A stretch of DNA of 64,000 nucleotides. It comes from Bradyrhizobium sp. CB3481 (GTDB taxonomy: Bacteria > Pseudomonadota > Alphaproteobacteria > Rhizobiales > Xanthobacteraceae). The stretch spans positions 1,322,501 through 1,386,500 of the forward strand of contig NZ_CP121647.1 of assembly GCF_029714305.1 (NCBI RefSeq), read 5' to 3'. Positions within the stretch are counted from its first letter, which is position 1, and every line of letters starts with the position of its first letter. The notes beneath the pieces are model-generated. The model saw nothing but the letters and a program-made list of their open reading frames with translations, did no database searches and was not told the origin of the DNA. Positions 1 to 8,494 of the stretch are shown here, piece by piece. The translations under genes were made by a program, and so were the position numbers.

Positions 1-243
1 AGGTCCGGTCACCACCACCGCGTCGGGCGAATGGATCTGGTGCGCGCTGAGAAGACATTCGGGTGCGACGCCCATCTGTTCGGCCATCCGACGGCGGTTT
101 TCCGTGACGCTGGCCGGATCGTCCTTCGATCCGAGCCCGCCATTCAGGCCTTCATAGATTCCACTCGACACCCCGCCCTCGCGGGTGAAGAAGGCGTGGC
201 GCAGCCCGGGAATGGCTGCGAGCAGCGACGATCCGAACGTCAT
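1..243 (-). CDS. pgeF: Polyphenol oxidase/laccase-domain protein (YfiH/PgeF family), 3' end beyond window
   Basis: Only the N-terminal 81 codons are inside the window; the reading frame runs open off the left edge. The translation begins [20 protein letters not shown] and continues with REGGVSSG (21-28) and QIHS (69-72), both typical of the Cu-oxidase_4 (YfiH) family, in which the histidine of the QxHS-type motif belongs to the active site. Family members act on purine nucleosides and, in some bacteria, edit peptidoglycan precursors; which role applies here cannot be told. Its ATG overlaps the TGA of the upstream methyltransferase (ATGA), so it is the third cistron of a coupled lgt operon. 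Confidence 0.85.
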   Translation of the reverse strand, partial: MTFGSSLLAAIPGLRHAFFTREGGVSSGIYEGLNGGLGSKDDPASVTENRRRMAEQMGVAPECLLSAHQIHSPDAVVVTGP

Positions 244-1367
244 TCTGTTTCCTCTTCCGCCGTCGGCGGTTCGTCGCTGAGCCCGGCGACCATCGTGAGA
301 TCCGGTTTGGTGACCGCAAGCACCTTGAACATCGATCCCATGCCGCCGCGGCCGCTATCGGTCAGGCGTTTCAGCGCCGCGGAAATATCGGCGGACACTT
401 CCGGCGAGGCCTTGCCCATCAGCGTGACTGCCCGCGTTTCGATGCCGAGCCGCTTGAGGAATTCGCCCTGCGTCACCGGGCCGTGAACGCGCGCGCCGAC
501 GTCTTCCGCCGCGCGCGCCAGCGCCTGGAAGTCGACATGGGCAGTGACATCGGCCTGTCCCGGATTTTTCAGCGGATCGGCAAAGCTGTGGCGGGCGATC
601 GCCTGGAAGGTGTCGCCGGCGTCGCTGCGCAGATGGCCGTAGTCGATGATCAGCGCCGCGCCGTCCTGGTCGCGCACCCGTGCGGCGATCTTCATCATCT
701 CGTTGTCCGGCCGCCATTCGAATACGGCCCCGACGGGGGCGGCGCGCACCAGCGGCGGCAGCAATACTTCGAAGCGCGGTATCGGCTCGTCGGCGGCGGC
801 GAATACCAGCTTGCCATTGGCGTCGAGGTCGACGACGCGCTCGTGCCAGCCGGTCTCGCGCTTGACCACCTGGTGGATCGGCAGCACGTCGAAATATTCG
901 TTGGCGAGAATGACCGCCGGGCCCTCGGGCACGTCGTCGATGTTGTCATGCCAGGTGATGTTGCGGGCGCCTGACAGCGTCGCCTGCTGCTTCTCGCGCA
1001 GCACCGGATTGATCTCGACGAGATGGATCTGGATCGACTGATAAAGCGGCGGCAGCACCCTGACCGCGCGGAGCGCGTCCGCCATCATGGTGCCGCGGCC
1101 CGGGCCGAGTTCGACCAGGTGCAGCATCGGCGGCGAACCGATCGACTTCCATACCGAGGCCGTCCACAGGCCGAGCAGCTCGCCGAACATCTGGCTGACT
1201 TCGGGCGCGGTGGTGAAATCACCCTCGCGGCCGAGTGGATCGCGCGACACGTAATAGCCGTGCTGCGGATGAATCAGGCACAGCTCCATGTACCGCCAGA
1301 CCGGCATCGGTCCTGACGATTTGATCAGCTTGTGGATCTCCGCAAGTAACGGCGAGTATTCGGTCAC
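240..1367 (-). CDS. Class I SAM-dependent methyltransferase, COG1565 (MidA/NDUFAF7-like)
   Basis: The 375-residue product has the family hallmark [17 protein letters not shown] (47-63) and a SAM motif I, VELGPGRG (85-92). Mitochondrial relatives (NDUFAF7/MidA) methylate an arginine of a complex I subunit; the bacterial substrate is not established, so a role in complex I assembly is inference. The open frame extends upstream to 1493 through lgt, but I chose the GTG at 1367 because it overlaps the lgt stop as GTGA and gives the usual N-terminus ([15 protein letters not shown]). Its own TGA overlaps the ATG of pgeF. The double overlap points to translational coupling of lgt, this gene and pgeF. 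Confidence 0.9.
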   Translation of the reverse strand: MTEYSPLLAEIHKLIKSSGPMPVWRYMELCLIHPQHGYYVSRDPLGREGDFTTAPEVSQMFGELLGLWTASVWKSIGSPPMLHLVELGPGRGTMMADALRAVRVLPPLYQSIQIHLVEINPVLREKQQATLSGARNITWHDNIDDVPEGPAVILANEYFDVLPIHQVVKRETGWHERVVDLDANGKLVFAAADEPIPRFEVLLPPLVRAAPVGAVFEWRPDNEMMKIAARVRDQDGAALIIDYGHLRSDAGDTFQAIARHSFADPLKNPGQADVTAHVDFQALARAAEDVGARVHGPVTQGEFLKRLGIETRAVTLMGKASPEVSADISAALKRLTDSGRGGMGSMFKVLAVTKPDLTMVAGLSDEPPTAEEETE

Positions 1368-2221
1368 GGCCTGCCTTGAATCGACTTCTGCATGGGATCG
1401 GGCACCTTGCGGCGCCATGCCATCACAATAAGGATGGCCCCGGCAATGATCATCGGTACCGACAAAAGCATACCCATGGTCAGGCCGCCCCACAAAAATC
1501 CGAGCTGCGGGTCCGGTTCGCGGAAAAACTCGCTGGTAATGCGCGCAAGGCCGTAGATCGCGATGAAGCTGCCCAGGATCAGGCCCGGCCGTTTGAAGGC
1601 GCCCATCCGGACCATGATGGCCAGGACCGTAAACAGCAGGACGCCCTCGAGCGCCGCCTCATAGAGCTGGCTTGGGTGCCGGAAAAGATGGAGCGGGTCG
1701 TCGGGAAAGATCATTCTCCAGGGCACGCTGGCATCCGCCTCGCGCCCCCACAATTCGCCCTTGATGAAGTTGGCGAGCCTCCCGAAGAATATGCCCATCG
1801 GCGCGACGGCAGTCGTGATGTCGCCGAGCGACAGGATGGAAATGTTGTTCTTGAGCGCGAACAGCATCACGGCGGCGACGCAGCCGAGAAAGCCGCCGTG
1901 GAACGACATGCCGCCCTCCCACAGCTTGAAAATGGCGACCGGGTTCTGGATGAAAAAGCCGGGATTGTAGAACAGCACATAGCCGGTGCGGCCGCCGAGG
2001 ATGATGCCGAGCGTGACCCAGAGAATGAAGTCGTCGAGTTGCACGGGGGCGATCGGCGCTGGCCCACCCCACAATTTCTCGCTTCGGATCAGCACGCGCG
2101 CATAGATCCATCCGAGCACGATGCCGCCGATATAGGCGAGCGCGTACCATCGGATCGCGAACGGTCCGATCGAGATGGCCACGGGATCGATGGCCGGAAA
2201 GGAAATGGTGAGAAAGGGCAT
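1364..2221 (-). CDS. lgt: Prolipoprotein diacylglyceryl transferase Lgt
   Basis: Lgt transfers diacylglycerol from phosphatidylglycerol to the lipobox cysteine of prolipoproteins, the first step of lipoprotein maturation in the inner membrane. The 285-residue protein matches the family length, has about seven hydrophobic segments, the conserved HGG (108-110) and the Lgt signature [14 protein letters not shown] (147-160), which contains a conserved arginine (R148). [12 protein letters not shown] (75-86) is also typical. It heads the coupled operon with the methyltransferase and pgeF. A dienelactone hydrolase gene ends 7 bases upstream on the same strand and may be co-transcribed. Confidence 0.97.
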   Translation of the reverse strand: MPFLTISFPAIDPVAISIGPFAIRWYALAYIGGIVLGWIYARVLIRSEKLWGGPAPIAPVQLDDFILWVTLGIILGGRTGYVLFYNPGFFIQNPVAIFKLWEGGMSFHGGFLGCVAAVMLFALKNNISILSLGDITTAVAPMGIFFGRLANFIKGELWGREADASVPWRMIFPDDPLHLFRHPSQLYEAALEGVLLFTVLAIMVRMGAFKRPGLILGSFIAIYGLARITSEFFREPDPQLGFLWGGLTMGMLLSVPMIIAGAILIVMAWRRKVPDPMQKSIQGRP

Positions 2222-2228
2222 CGGACAG

Positions 2229-2963
2229 CTAGGACGTGAGATTGCGGCGATAGAGCGCCAACAGTCGCTCCCAGTGCCGCTCGGCGGCGTCGCGGTTGTA
2301 CACCGGCCGCTTCGGGAAGGCGAAGCCGTGATGGGTGCCGGGATAGATCTCGACCTCGTTGTTCGTTCCCTTCATGCCGGCGATCACCTTGTCGATGATC
2401 TCCTGCGGCGCATAGATGTCGGTCTCGGCGCAGGCGAAATAGAGTTCGGCCTTGGTCTTGCCTGCAGCGAGATGTGGACTGTCCGGCTGGTCGGTCGCGA
2501 GATGCGTGCCGTAGATGGAGGCGGCCGCCTTCACGCGATCCGGAAAATGCGTCGCCGCGTTCACCGCGTAACGCCCGCTCATGCAATAGCCGACCGTGCC
2601 GACGATCTTCGTGTTGGCTGCTCCTTGCGTCTCGGCGTAGGCGAACAGCGCCTTGGTGTCATCCATCACCATGGGAATGTTGATGGAGTTCATGTAGCCG
2701 AACATCCGCTTGCGTTCGGGCGCCTCGGGATCCGGCGGGATCGGTCCCAGCTCCATGACGCCGGAGCGGTAATACATGTTGGGCAGCATCACGTAATAGC
2801 CTGACGTGCCGAGCCGGCGCGCCATGTCGCGCAGTTCCTCGCGAATGGCCGGTGCGTCCATGTAAAACATGATGACCGGGAAGGGGCCGCCGCGCTCGGG
2901 ATGGGTGATGAAGGTCGTGGTCTTGCCGTCCTTGGTCGGAATATCGATCTGCTGGTCGATCAT
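2229..2963 (-). CDS. Dienelactone hydrolase family protein
   Basis: A 244-residue alpha/beta-hydrolase of the DLH family. The nucleophile is Cys127 in GYCMSG, with Asp182 (AETD) and His212 (HHGF) completing a Cys-His-Asp triad. Family members hydrolyse dienelactones in aromatic degradation or other small esters; no aromatic-degradation genes lie nearby, so the substrate is unknown. There is no signal peptide, so it is cytoplasmic. The start ATG has only a weak upstream AAGAAG. Seven bases separate its stop from the lgt start, suggesting co-transcription. Confidence 0.9.
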   Translation of the reverse strand: MIDQQIDIPTKDGKTTTFITHPERGGPFPVIMFYMDAPAIREELRDMARRLGTSGYYVMLPNMYYRSGVMELGPIPPDPEAPERKRMFGYMNSINIPMVMDDTKALFAYAETQGAANTKIVGTVGYCMSGRYAVNAATHFPDRVKAAASIYGTHLATDQPDSPHLAAGKTKAELYFACAETDIYAPQEIIDKVIAGMKGTNNEVEIYPGTHHGFAFPKRPVYNRDAAERHWERLLALYRRNLTS

Positions 2964-3142
2964 GGGCGCTTCTTATTGTTTGTGATTCTGCTGTCTGGCG
3001 GGGTGCTTTATACGATTGCAAGGAACGGCTGACATGACAAGGTAAACGGCCGTGACGAAGGCCTTGAACCCGGACTTGAACGTTTCTCCCGGGATTGCCA
3101 TTGTCTTGTCGTGACGAACAATTGGCGACCGGAGCGTTCCAG

Positions 3143-3436
3143 ATGACCCAGACCAGCAATCGGTTTTTCGACGAGATCGGCCGTTTGATGAATGACGCCG
3201 CCGGCGCCGCCCAGGGCGTCAAGCGCGAGGTCGACACGGTCATGCGCAACCAGGCCGAACGCATCCTGCGCGACCTCGACGTCGTCAAGCGCGAGGAGTT
3301 CGACGCCATCAAGGACATGGCCCGCCTGGCCCGTGAGGAAAACGAGGCGCTCAAGAGCCGGATCGCCGTCCTGGAGGCCAAACTCGGCATTTCGCCGGCC
3401 GCGCCGGATGCCGGCGGCCCGAAGGCGGATGGGTAG
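3143..3436 (+). CDS. ubiK: Ubiquinone biosynthesis accessory factor UbiK (BMFP domain)
   Basis: A 97-residue protein with an amphipathic N-terminal helix (MTQTSNRFFDEIGRLMNDAAGAA, trimmed here to its type) and a C-terminal coiled coil over about residues 45-78, the layout of BMFP/UbiK proteins. UbiK partners UbiJ and promotes aerobic ubiquinone synthesis at the membrane in gammaproteobacteria; that role is inferred here. The frame is open from 3095, but ATG 3143 is preceded by GGAG at a workable distance and starts at the conserved MTQTxN. The TAG stop directly abuts a large palindromic repeat. Confidence 0.85.
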   Translation: MTQTSNRFFDEIGRLMNDAAGAAQGVKREVDTVMRNQAERILRDLDVVKREEFDAIKDMARLAREENEALKSRIAVLEAKLGISPAAPDAGGPKADG

Positions 3437-3440
3437 GGTT

Positions 3441-3623
3441 ACCCTCCCTTGGAGGGGGAGGGTCGGCTCGCATAAGCGAAGCGAAATGCGAGACGGGGTG
3501 GGGTGATCTCTCCACTCGGGCACCGTTGGATGTCGAGAGACCGTCACCCCACCCCGCCGCTCATTTCATGAGCGTCGACCCACGAGCGAGCTTCGCTCGT
3601 CTCGGACCCCTCCAGGGGAGGGT
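3441..3623. repeat. Palindromic intergenic repeat, family A (about 183 bp)
   Basis: The outer arms ACCCTCCC...GGAGGG and CCCCTCCAGGGGAGGGT pair with each other, and the inner arms GGGGTGGGGTGA and TCACCCCACCCC form a second stem with GATCTCTC/GAGAGAC at its tip. Another full copy is at 60615-60784 between serC and serA, and a half copy lies inside the uvrB reading frame at about 18920-18985. Base composition and nested palindromes resemble the REP/BIME-like elements of Bradyrhizobium. It could also terminate the ubiK transcript. Confidence 0.85.
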
Positions 3624-3782
3624 GAACGAACAAGAAAAATCCCTTCATTTCCTTGTCATTTCACCCCTTTGGGGCTAAAAGCCCGCCACGTCCGCAGCCC
3701 CCGCACCCCTGGAGGCTTGCTGTGGGACGCCAACGGGCCGCGATGCGGCCTTTAACTTTTTAGAAAACAAGGACTTAGCACG

Positions 3783-4505
3783 ATGGCGACCGTCAAGGAA
3801 TTGAAGGCGACCGCGCGTCCGAACGGCGGCAAGGGGGCCGCACGGGCAGAGCGTCGCGCCGGGAGAGTGCCCGGAGTGATCTACGGCAACAACCAGCCCC
3901 CCGTCACCATTTCGGTCGACGACAAGGAACTGCGCCAGCGCATCCTGGCCGGCCGCTTCCTGACCACGCTGTTCGACGTTGATCTCGACGGCAAGAAGCA
4001 CCGCGTGATTCCGCGCGACTTCCAGCTCGATCCGGTGAAGGATTTTCCGCTCCATGTCGACTTCCTGCGGCTCGGCGAAGGCGCGACCATTCGCGTCAGC
4101 GTGCCGCTGCACGTCGTGAACGGCGAAACCTCGCCCGGCGTCAAGCGTGGCGGCACCGTCAACATCGTGACCCACACCATCGAGCTCGAATGCTCGGTCG
4201 ACAACATTCCGCAATACATCGAAGCCGATGCCGGCGCGCTGGAAATCAGCCACTCGCTGCATCTGTCGGAGATCAAGCTGCCGACCGGCGTGAAGTCGCT
4301 GTCGCGTGAGGACGCGACGCTGGTGACCATCGTGCCGCCGTCCGGCTACGCCGAAGAGCAGAAGGCTGCCGCTGCTGCGGCGGCTGCGGGCACCGCTGCT
4401 CCGGCCGCGGGTGCTGCGGCTCCGGCTGCTGCTGCCGCGCCTGCGGCCGGTGCTGCCGCGCCGGCGGCCGCCAAGGCGCCGGCGGGCGGCGACAAGAAGA
4501 AGTAA
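3783..4505 (+). CDS. rplY: 50S ribosomal protein L25/general stress protein Ctc
   Basis: A 240-residue long-form L25 (Ctc/TL5). Residues 1-95 form the 5S-rRNA-binding L25 domain, with the conserved GRVPGVIYG near residue 27 and RDFQLDPV around 78. Residues about 100-185 form the TL5 C-terminal domain (HVDFLRLGEG). Residues 198-235 are a low-complexity Ala/Pro tail ending in lysines, as in many rhizobial copies. It binds 5S rRNA in the large subunit. The start has an AAGGA upstream. pth follows after 21 bases, a conserved rplY-pth arrangement. A GGCCGC-GATGCGGCC hairpin with a T-rich tail lies just upstream in the leader. Confidence 0.97.
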   Translation: MATVKELKATARPNGGKGAARAERRAGRVPGVIYGNNQPPVTISVDDKELRQRILAGRFLTTLFDVDLDGKKHRVIPRDFQLDPVKDFPLHVDFLRLGEGATIRVSVPLHVVNGETSPGVKRGGTVNIVTHTIELECSVDNIPQYIEADAGALEISHSLHLSEIKLPTGVKSLSREDATLVTIVPPSGYAEEQKAAAAAAAAGTAAPAAGAAAPAAAAAPAAGAAAPAAAKAPAGGDKKK

Positions 4506-4526
4506 GCGAACGCGGGATGCCGCGTC

Positions 4527-5132
4527 ATGCGCCTGTTTGTTGGACTCGGTAACCCCGGTTCGAAATACGCGAACAACCGGCACAACATCGGGTTCATGGC
4601 CGTCGATGAAATTGCGCGACGCCACGGTTTCGCACCGTGGCGTCGCCGTTTTCAGGGCGAGACATCCGAAGGCACGCTCGATCGCGAGAAGGTCGTTCTG
4701 CTTCGGCCGGCCACCTACATGAACGAATCCGGGCGCGCGGTTCAGGAAGCGGCGAACTTCTTCAAGCTCGCCGTCTCCGACATCACGGTGTTTCAGGACG
4801 AGCTCGAACTGCCGCCGGCGAAAGTCCGGGTCAAGGTCGGCGGCGGCATCGCCGGCCACAACGGGCTGCGCTCGATCTCCTCGCATATCGGCAACGACTA
4901 TCGCCGGGTGCGGCTCGGGATCGGTCATCCCGGCGTCAAGGAGCTGGTGCACAGCCACGTGCTGTCGGATTTCGCCAAGAGCGACCGGGTCTGGGTAGAG
5001 GCGCTGTGCGCGGCGGTGGCTGACAATGCCGGCTTGCTGGCGGCAGGGCAGGACTCCTCGTTCCAGAACAAGGTGCATCTGGCGCTGCAGGCCAAGGGAA
5101 TTTTTGACAAGGATGATGATGGCGCGGCGTAA
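4527..5132 (+). CDS. pth: Peptidyl-tRNA hydrolase
   Basis: Pth recycles peptidyl-tRNAs released from stalled ribosomes. The 201-residue sequence begins [11 protein letters not shown] and carries the catalytic histidine His19 (NNRHNIGF), Asn9, the TYMNESG motif (63-69) and Asp91 in FQDELELPP, equivalent to the catalytic set of the E. coli enzyme. GHNGLRS is also conserved. It lies between rplY and ychF, a translation-linked block whose gene order is widely conserved in Alphaproteobacteria. Confidence 0.97.
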   Translation: MRLFVGLGNPGSKYANNRHNIGFMAVDEIARRHGFAPWRRRFQGETSEGTLDREKVVLLRPATYMNESGRAVQEAANFFKLAVSDITVFQDELELPPAKVRVKVGGGIAGHNGLRSISSHIGNDYRRVRLGIGHPGVKELVHSHVLSDFAKSDRVWVEALCAAVADNAGLLAAGQDSSFQNKVHLALQAKGIFDKDDDGAA

Positions 5133-5171
5133 CGCGTCGTTGACCGTCAACAAGGAACTTCAGGACAAGTT

Positions 5172-6269
5172 ATGGGATTCAAATGCGGTATCGTCGGCCT
5201 GCCCAATGTCGGCAAGTCGACGCTGTTCAACGCGCTGACCGAGACGGCCGCGGCGCAGGCGGCGAATTATCCGTTCTGCACGATCGAGCCGAATGTCGGC
5301 GAGGTCGCGGTACCGGATCCCCGCCTCGATAAACTGTCAGCCATCGCCGGATCGGCGCAGATTATCCCGACGCGGCTGACCTTCGTTGATATCGCGGGCC
5401 TCGTTCGCGGCGCCTCGAAGGGCGAGGGCCTCGGCAACCAGTTCCTGGCCACCATCCGCGAGGTCGACGCGGTGGCGCATGTCGTGCGGTGTTTTGAAGA
5501 CTCCGATATTACGCATGTCGAAGGCAAGATCGCGCCGCTCGCCGACATCGAGACCATCGAAACCGAGCTGATGCTCGCCGATCTCGATAGCCTGGAGAAG
5601 CGGGTCGACAATCTGGCCAAGAAGGCCAAGGGCAACGACAAGGACGCCAAGGAAACGCTCGATCTCGTCAATCGCGCCCTGGTGCTGCTGCGCGAGGGCA
5701 AGCCAGCGCGCTTTCTCGAGCGCAAGGCCGAGGAAGAGCGCGCCTTCGGCATGCTGGGCCTGCTGACCTCCAAGCCGGTGCTCTATGTCTGCAATGTCGA
5801 GGAAGGCTCGGCCAAGGAAGGCAACAGCTTTTCGAAGCAGGTATTCGAGCACGCCAGGAAGGAGGGCGCGGTTGCGGTAGTGATCTCGGCCAAGATCGAA
5901 TCCGAGATCGCGACCCTGTCACGCGAGGAGCGCGCCGAATTTCTCGAGACGCTCGGCCTGGAAGAGGCCGGCCTCGACCGCCTGATTCGCGCCGGCTACC
6001 AGCTGCTCGACCTCATCACCTATTTTACCGTCGGCCCGAAGGAAGCCCGCGCCTGGACCATCCACCGCGGCACCAAGGCGCCGGCGTCGGCCGGCGTCAT
6101 CCACACCGATTTCGAAAAGGGCTTTATCCGGGCCGAGACCATCGCCTATGCCGATTACGTCGCGCTGAACGGCGAAGCCGGCGCCCGCGATGCCGGCAAG
6201 CTCCGGCTCGAAGGCAAGGAATATGTCGTCGCCGACGGCGACGTGATGCATTTCCGGTTTAATACTTGA
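5172..6269 (+). CDS. ychF: Redox-regulated P-loop ATPase YchF (Obg/OLA1 family)
   Basis: A 365-residue Obg-related protein. The P-loop GLPNVGKST is at 9-17, the G3 region DIAGLVRGASKGEGLGN follows, and the usual NKxD is NVEE, the substitution that gives YchF/OLA1 its preference for ATP over GTP. The C-terminal TGS-like domain (about 280-363) contains IHTDFEKGFIRAE and ends with MHFRFN. The protein associates with ribosomes and has been tied to stress responses. It starts 39 bases after pth with an AGGACA ribosome site. Confidence 0.97.
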   Translation: MGFKCGIVGLPNVGKSTLFNALTETAAAQAANYPFCTIEPNVGEVAVPDPRLDKLSAIAGSAQIIPTRLTFVDIAGLVRGASKGEGLGNQFLATIREVDAVAHVVRCFEDSDITHVEGKIAPLADIETIETELMLADLDSLEKRVDNLAKKAKGNDKDAKETLDLVNRALVLLREGKPARFLERKAEEERAFGMLGLLTSKPVLYVCNVEEGSAKEGNSFSKQVFEHARKEGAVAVVISAKIESEIATLSREERAEFLETLGLEEAGLDRLIRAGYQLLDLITYFTVGPKEARAWTIHRGTKAPASAGVIHTDFEKGFIRAETIAYADYVALNGEAGARDAGKLRLEGKEYVVADGDVMHFRFNT

Positions 6270-6295
6270 GATAGTCGATCCCGGAATGCGGTCTT

Positions 6296-6389
6296 CGTAG
6301 GGTGGGCAAAGGCGCGAACGCGCCGTGCCCACCATCCATCCGCAACCATGTCCTGATTGGTGGGCACGCTACGCTTTGCCCACCCTACG
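6296..6389. repeat. Palindromic repeat, family B (GTAGGGTGGGCAAAG type)
   Basis: CGTAGGGTGGGCAAAG at the left pairs with CTTTGCCCACCCTACG at the right, and an inner pair GTGCCCACCA/TGGTGGGCAC sits between. Other copies are at 29753-29844 and 58858-58950. It lies between the converging ends of ychF and the DUF4282 gene and may act as a bidirectional terminator. Confidence 0.9.
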
Positions 6390-6401
6390 ATACCGGTGTG
6401 A

Positions 6402-6695
6402 TTAGCGCATCCCGCCCTGGTCGCGGATCGCGCCGAGATGTTCGTTGATGCGGAAGACGATCAGGACGAACTCCGCGGCGATGCGCGAAAACACCACGCC
6501 GACCACGATGCTGGCGATCGAGGATAACAACAGAATGAAGCCGCCGAACGGGCTGATCGCCATCGCGGCGAGCGCCGAGAAGATTCCGGATAGGCCGAAC
6601 AGCACGATCAAGCCGATGACCAGCCAGTAAAAGGTCTTGATGATCGTGGGTGTGATAAAACGGTCCCACTGAAACAGATCCTGAAAATCGAACAT
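6402..6695 (-). CDS. DUF4282 family small membrane protein
   Basis: A 97-residue protein beginning MFDFQDLFQWDRFITPTIIK, with two hydrophobic segments at about 20-45 and 50-78 and a polar C-terminus (INEHLGAIRDQGG). This layout matches DUF4282 proteins, whose function is not known. The frame is open from 6719, but ATG 6695 has a strong GGGGAGGG ribosome site 9 bases upstream. It converges on ychF across a family-B repeat. Confidence 0.85.
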   Translation of the reverse strand: MFDFQDLFQWDRFITPTIIKTFYWLVIGLIVLFGLSGIFSALAAMAISPFGGFILLLSSIASIVVGVVFSRIAAEFVLIVFRINEHLGAIRDQGGMR

Positions 6696-6895
6696 CGCTG
6701 GCCCTCCCCGGCGGGTCAAATAACCTGGTCCCCAGATAGCACAGGGCTAACCCCGAAAACTGCTTCGGGCAAGCCAAGCTGGAGTACCGCGGACGGCACC
6801 CTCCTGGCGAACGAGCCATGCGAGTGGGTGGGTTGAGATTGCCGCAAATAACGGCCACATTCGGGCTTGCCAGCAGCAATCCTCAATTCAAATCC

Positions 6896-7357
6896 ATGAC
6901 AACGCTGACCTTTGAAGACTTCACGCCCGGCCATTTCGGCACGTTCGGACCGCGCCACGTCACGCGCGAGGAGATTTTGGCGTTCGCCGCCGAATATGAC
7001 CCGCAGCCGATGCATCTCGACGAAGCTGCCGCCAACGCGTCGATGCTGAAGGGGCTGTCCGGTTCGGGCTGGCATCTCAGCTCGCTCGCGATGCGGATGC
7101 TGTTCGACGGCTTCATCGGCCGCACGGCCTCGCTCGGCTCGCCCGGTGTCAACGAAATGCGCTGGCTGTCGCCGCTCCGCCCGGGTGACGACCTGACGCT
7201 GGATGTCGACGTCGCCGAGGCGCGGGTCTCGAACAGCCGTCCCGACACGGGCATCGTGACCTTCAAGAGCACGATCCGCAACGCGGCTGGCGTGGTGCTG
7301 TGCGAGATGGAGTCGCCGGTCATCGTGCGCCGGCGCGAAGGGGCTGGTAGGGACTAG
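6896..7357 (+). CDS. MaoC-like hotdog dehydratase (first of a tandem pair)
   Basis: A 153-residue single-hotdog protein of the (R)-hydratase type. The YDPQPMHLD segment contains Asp35 and His40, equivalent to the catalytic Asp/His of (R)-specific enoyl-CoA hydratases, followed by the usual GSGWH (56-60). Such proteins hydrate 2-enoyl-CoAs; the chain length and stereochemistry are not determinable. I start at ATG 6896 (MTTLTFEDF) because the residues encoded upstream do not resemble the family. The next MaoC gene starts 3 bases after its stop, so the two are almost certainly one operon. Confidence 0.88.
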   Translation: MTTLTFEDFTPGHFGTFGPRHVTREEILAFAAEYDPQPMHLDEAAANASMLKGLSGSGWHLSSLAMRMLFDGFIGRTASLGSPGVNEMRWLSPLRPGDDLTLDVDVAEARVSNSRPDTGIVTFKSTIRNAAGVVLCEMESPVIVRRREGAGRD

Positions 7358-7359
7358 CA

Positions 7360-7842
7360 ATGCGTTTCTTCGACGACATCGAGATCGGCGCTGAGCGCGC
7401 GTTCGGCGCGTTCACCTTTACGGCCGACGACATCAAGCGGTTTGCCGCGCAATTCGATCCGCAGCGCTTTCACCTCGACGAGGAAGAGGGGCGCAAATCC
7501 CTGTTCGGGGGACTGGCGGCATCGGGCTGGCACGTCGCCGCGGTCTGTATGAAGCTGCTGGTCGCCGACGGCAAGCGCCTGACCGCCGAGGCCCTGGCGC
7601 GCGGCGAGGAGGTCGCGGTATGGGGGCCCTCGCCGGGCTTTCGCGAACTGCGCTGGATCAAGCCGGTACTGGCCGGGGACACCATCAGCTTTTCCAACCG
7701 GGTCGAAACCAAGCGGACGTCGGAGAAGCGCCCCCAATGGGGCATTGTGCAGGCCCGCAATACCGGTGTTAACCAGCGCGGCGAGGTGGTGTTCTCGTTC
7801 CTGGCCACCGCCTTCGTGCCGCGGCGGAGCGGGGGTGCCTGA
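7360..7842 (+). CDS. MaoC-like hotdog dehydratase (second of a tandem pair)
   Basis: A 160-residue paralogue of the preceding protein. FDPQRFHLDEE holds Asp33 and His38, the expected catalytic pair, and ASGWHVAA (54-61) is conserved. Start ATG 7360 lies 3 bases after the stop of the first copy. Both copies keep their catalytic residues, so they may be separate homodimers with different substrates or halves of a heterodimer resembling the double-hotdog enzymes; the sequence does not decide. Confidence 0.88.
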   Translation: MRFFDDIEIGAERAFGAFTFTADDIKRFAAQFDPQRFHLDEEEGRKSLFGGLAASGWHVAAVCMKLLVADGKRLTAEALARGEEVAVWGPSPGFRELRWIKPVLAGDTISFSNRVETKRTSEKRPQWGIVQARNTGVNQRGEVVFSFLATAFVPRRSGGA

Positions 7843-7890
7843 GGATCGCGCCCACCGGGCAGCCTCAGCCCGTCCAAGCCACGTGGTTAG

Positions 7891-7917
7891 CGAAATGTTT
7901 CGTTAGTGTTTCGTAAT
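7891..7917. promoter_or_regulatory. Possible operator: CGAAATGTTTCG palindrome and TGTTTCGT direct repeat
   Basis: The palindrome CGAAATGTTTCG is at 7891-7902 and the tandem direct repeat TGTTTCGTTAG/TGTTTCGTAAT occupies 7896-7917, about 90 bases upstream of the small gene at 8008. It is visible directly but no regulator can be assigned. Confidence 0.35.
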
Positions 7918-8007
7918 CCATGCCGCCGCGAAACCGAATATTTGCTAACGCATTTTGAACTTTCTGCCTGCCATAAGCGTCTCAGGGGAAGTACCGAGGG
8001 GATGAAA

Positions 8008-8151
8008 ATGGCAGACCGCAATAGCCTGAAATTCGTCGGCTTTATCTTCGCAACCGTCACGCTGGCGGTGATGCTGACTGCCGGCATGGTGGTGAAGTCC
8101 TACGCGGACGGCGTCTACACGATTGAAGATACCGCGTTCGTCCGCCAGTAA
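8008..8151 (+). CDS. Small single-span membrane protein (47 aa)
   Basis: MADRNSLKFVGFIFATVTLA begins a 47-residue product with one hydrophobic stretch (about 9-29, rich in A/V/T/L) and a short polar tail ending in FVRQ. GAGGGG sits 6 bases before the ATG at 8008, making this a better start than the ATG at 8002 that immediately abuts the same site. The sequence after the segment (KSYADGVYTIE) could be periplasmic, either as a membrane anchor or an uncleaved signal. No function is recognised. It converges on another tiny membrane-protein gene at 8192. Confidence 0.6.
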   Translation: MADRNSLKFVGFIFATVTLAVMLTAGMVVKSYADGVYTIEDTAFVRQ

Positions 8152-8191
8152 TCCGCGGATCGGTTAACGGGCGCGCTGGATCGGACAGGAT

Positions 8192-8338
8192 TCAGCGGCT
8201 CCAGATCAGCGCCATCGCCACGACCGCGAGCGTCAACAGGCCGACGAAGCGGATCGCGATCGTGCCCACGCTGTGCGACGATTGCCGCAGCGGCATTGAA
8301 TCCAACTTGTCTGATTGAACGTTCTGAACGTTTTGCAT
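8192..8338 (-). CDS. Small single-span membrane protein (48 aa)
   Basis: A short open frame reading MQNVQNVQSDKLDSMPLRQS, followed by a C-terminal hydrophobic segment (about 25-46) ending in IWSR. It looks like a tail-anchored or single-pass inner-membrane protein. AAGGAAC lies about 11 bases upstream of the ATG at 8338. The length, one clean membrane segment and placement between real genes support it, but no function is recognised, and no similarity search could be run. Confidence 0.5.
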   Translation of the reverse strand: MQNVQNVQSDKLDSMPLRQSSHSVGTIAIRFVGLLTLAVVAMALIWSR

Positions 8339-8433
8339 CGCCGGTGTGTTCCTTGAACAAGGTGCCCGCCGTCGCGTGACGACATCCGTCTTTGGACGTG
8401 ACCCTGCTTATAAGATTCAGATCAAGCACAGCC

Positions 8434-8470
8434 AAACAAAACCGCCGCGCTCCATGCGGAACGCGGCGGA
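8434..8470 (-). terminator. Rho-independent terminator for the 8495-8911 gene
   Basis: Read on the minus strand, CCGCCGCG and CGCGGCGG form an 8-bp GC stem with an inner TCC/GGA pair, followed by TTTTGTTT. It is 25 bases past the stop of the 138-residue protein gene. Confidence 0.8.
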
Positions 8471-8494
8471 GTGTCAGATTTTTGCAACGATCGA

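Noticed and set aside
3675..5153. A minus-strand open frame of about 490 codons opposite rplY and pth.
   Set aside because: Both rplY and pth are clear on the plus strand. The antisense translation is rich in Arg/Gly/Ser and has no recognisable family.
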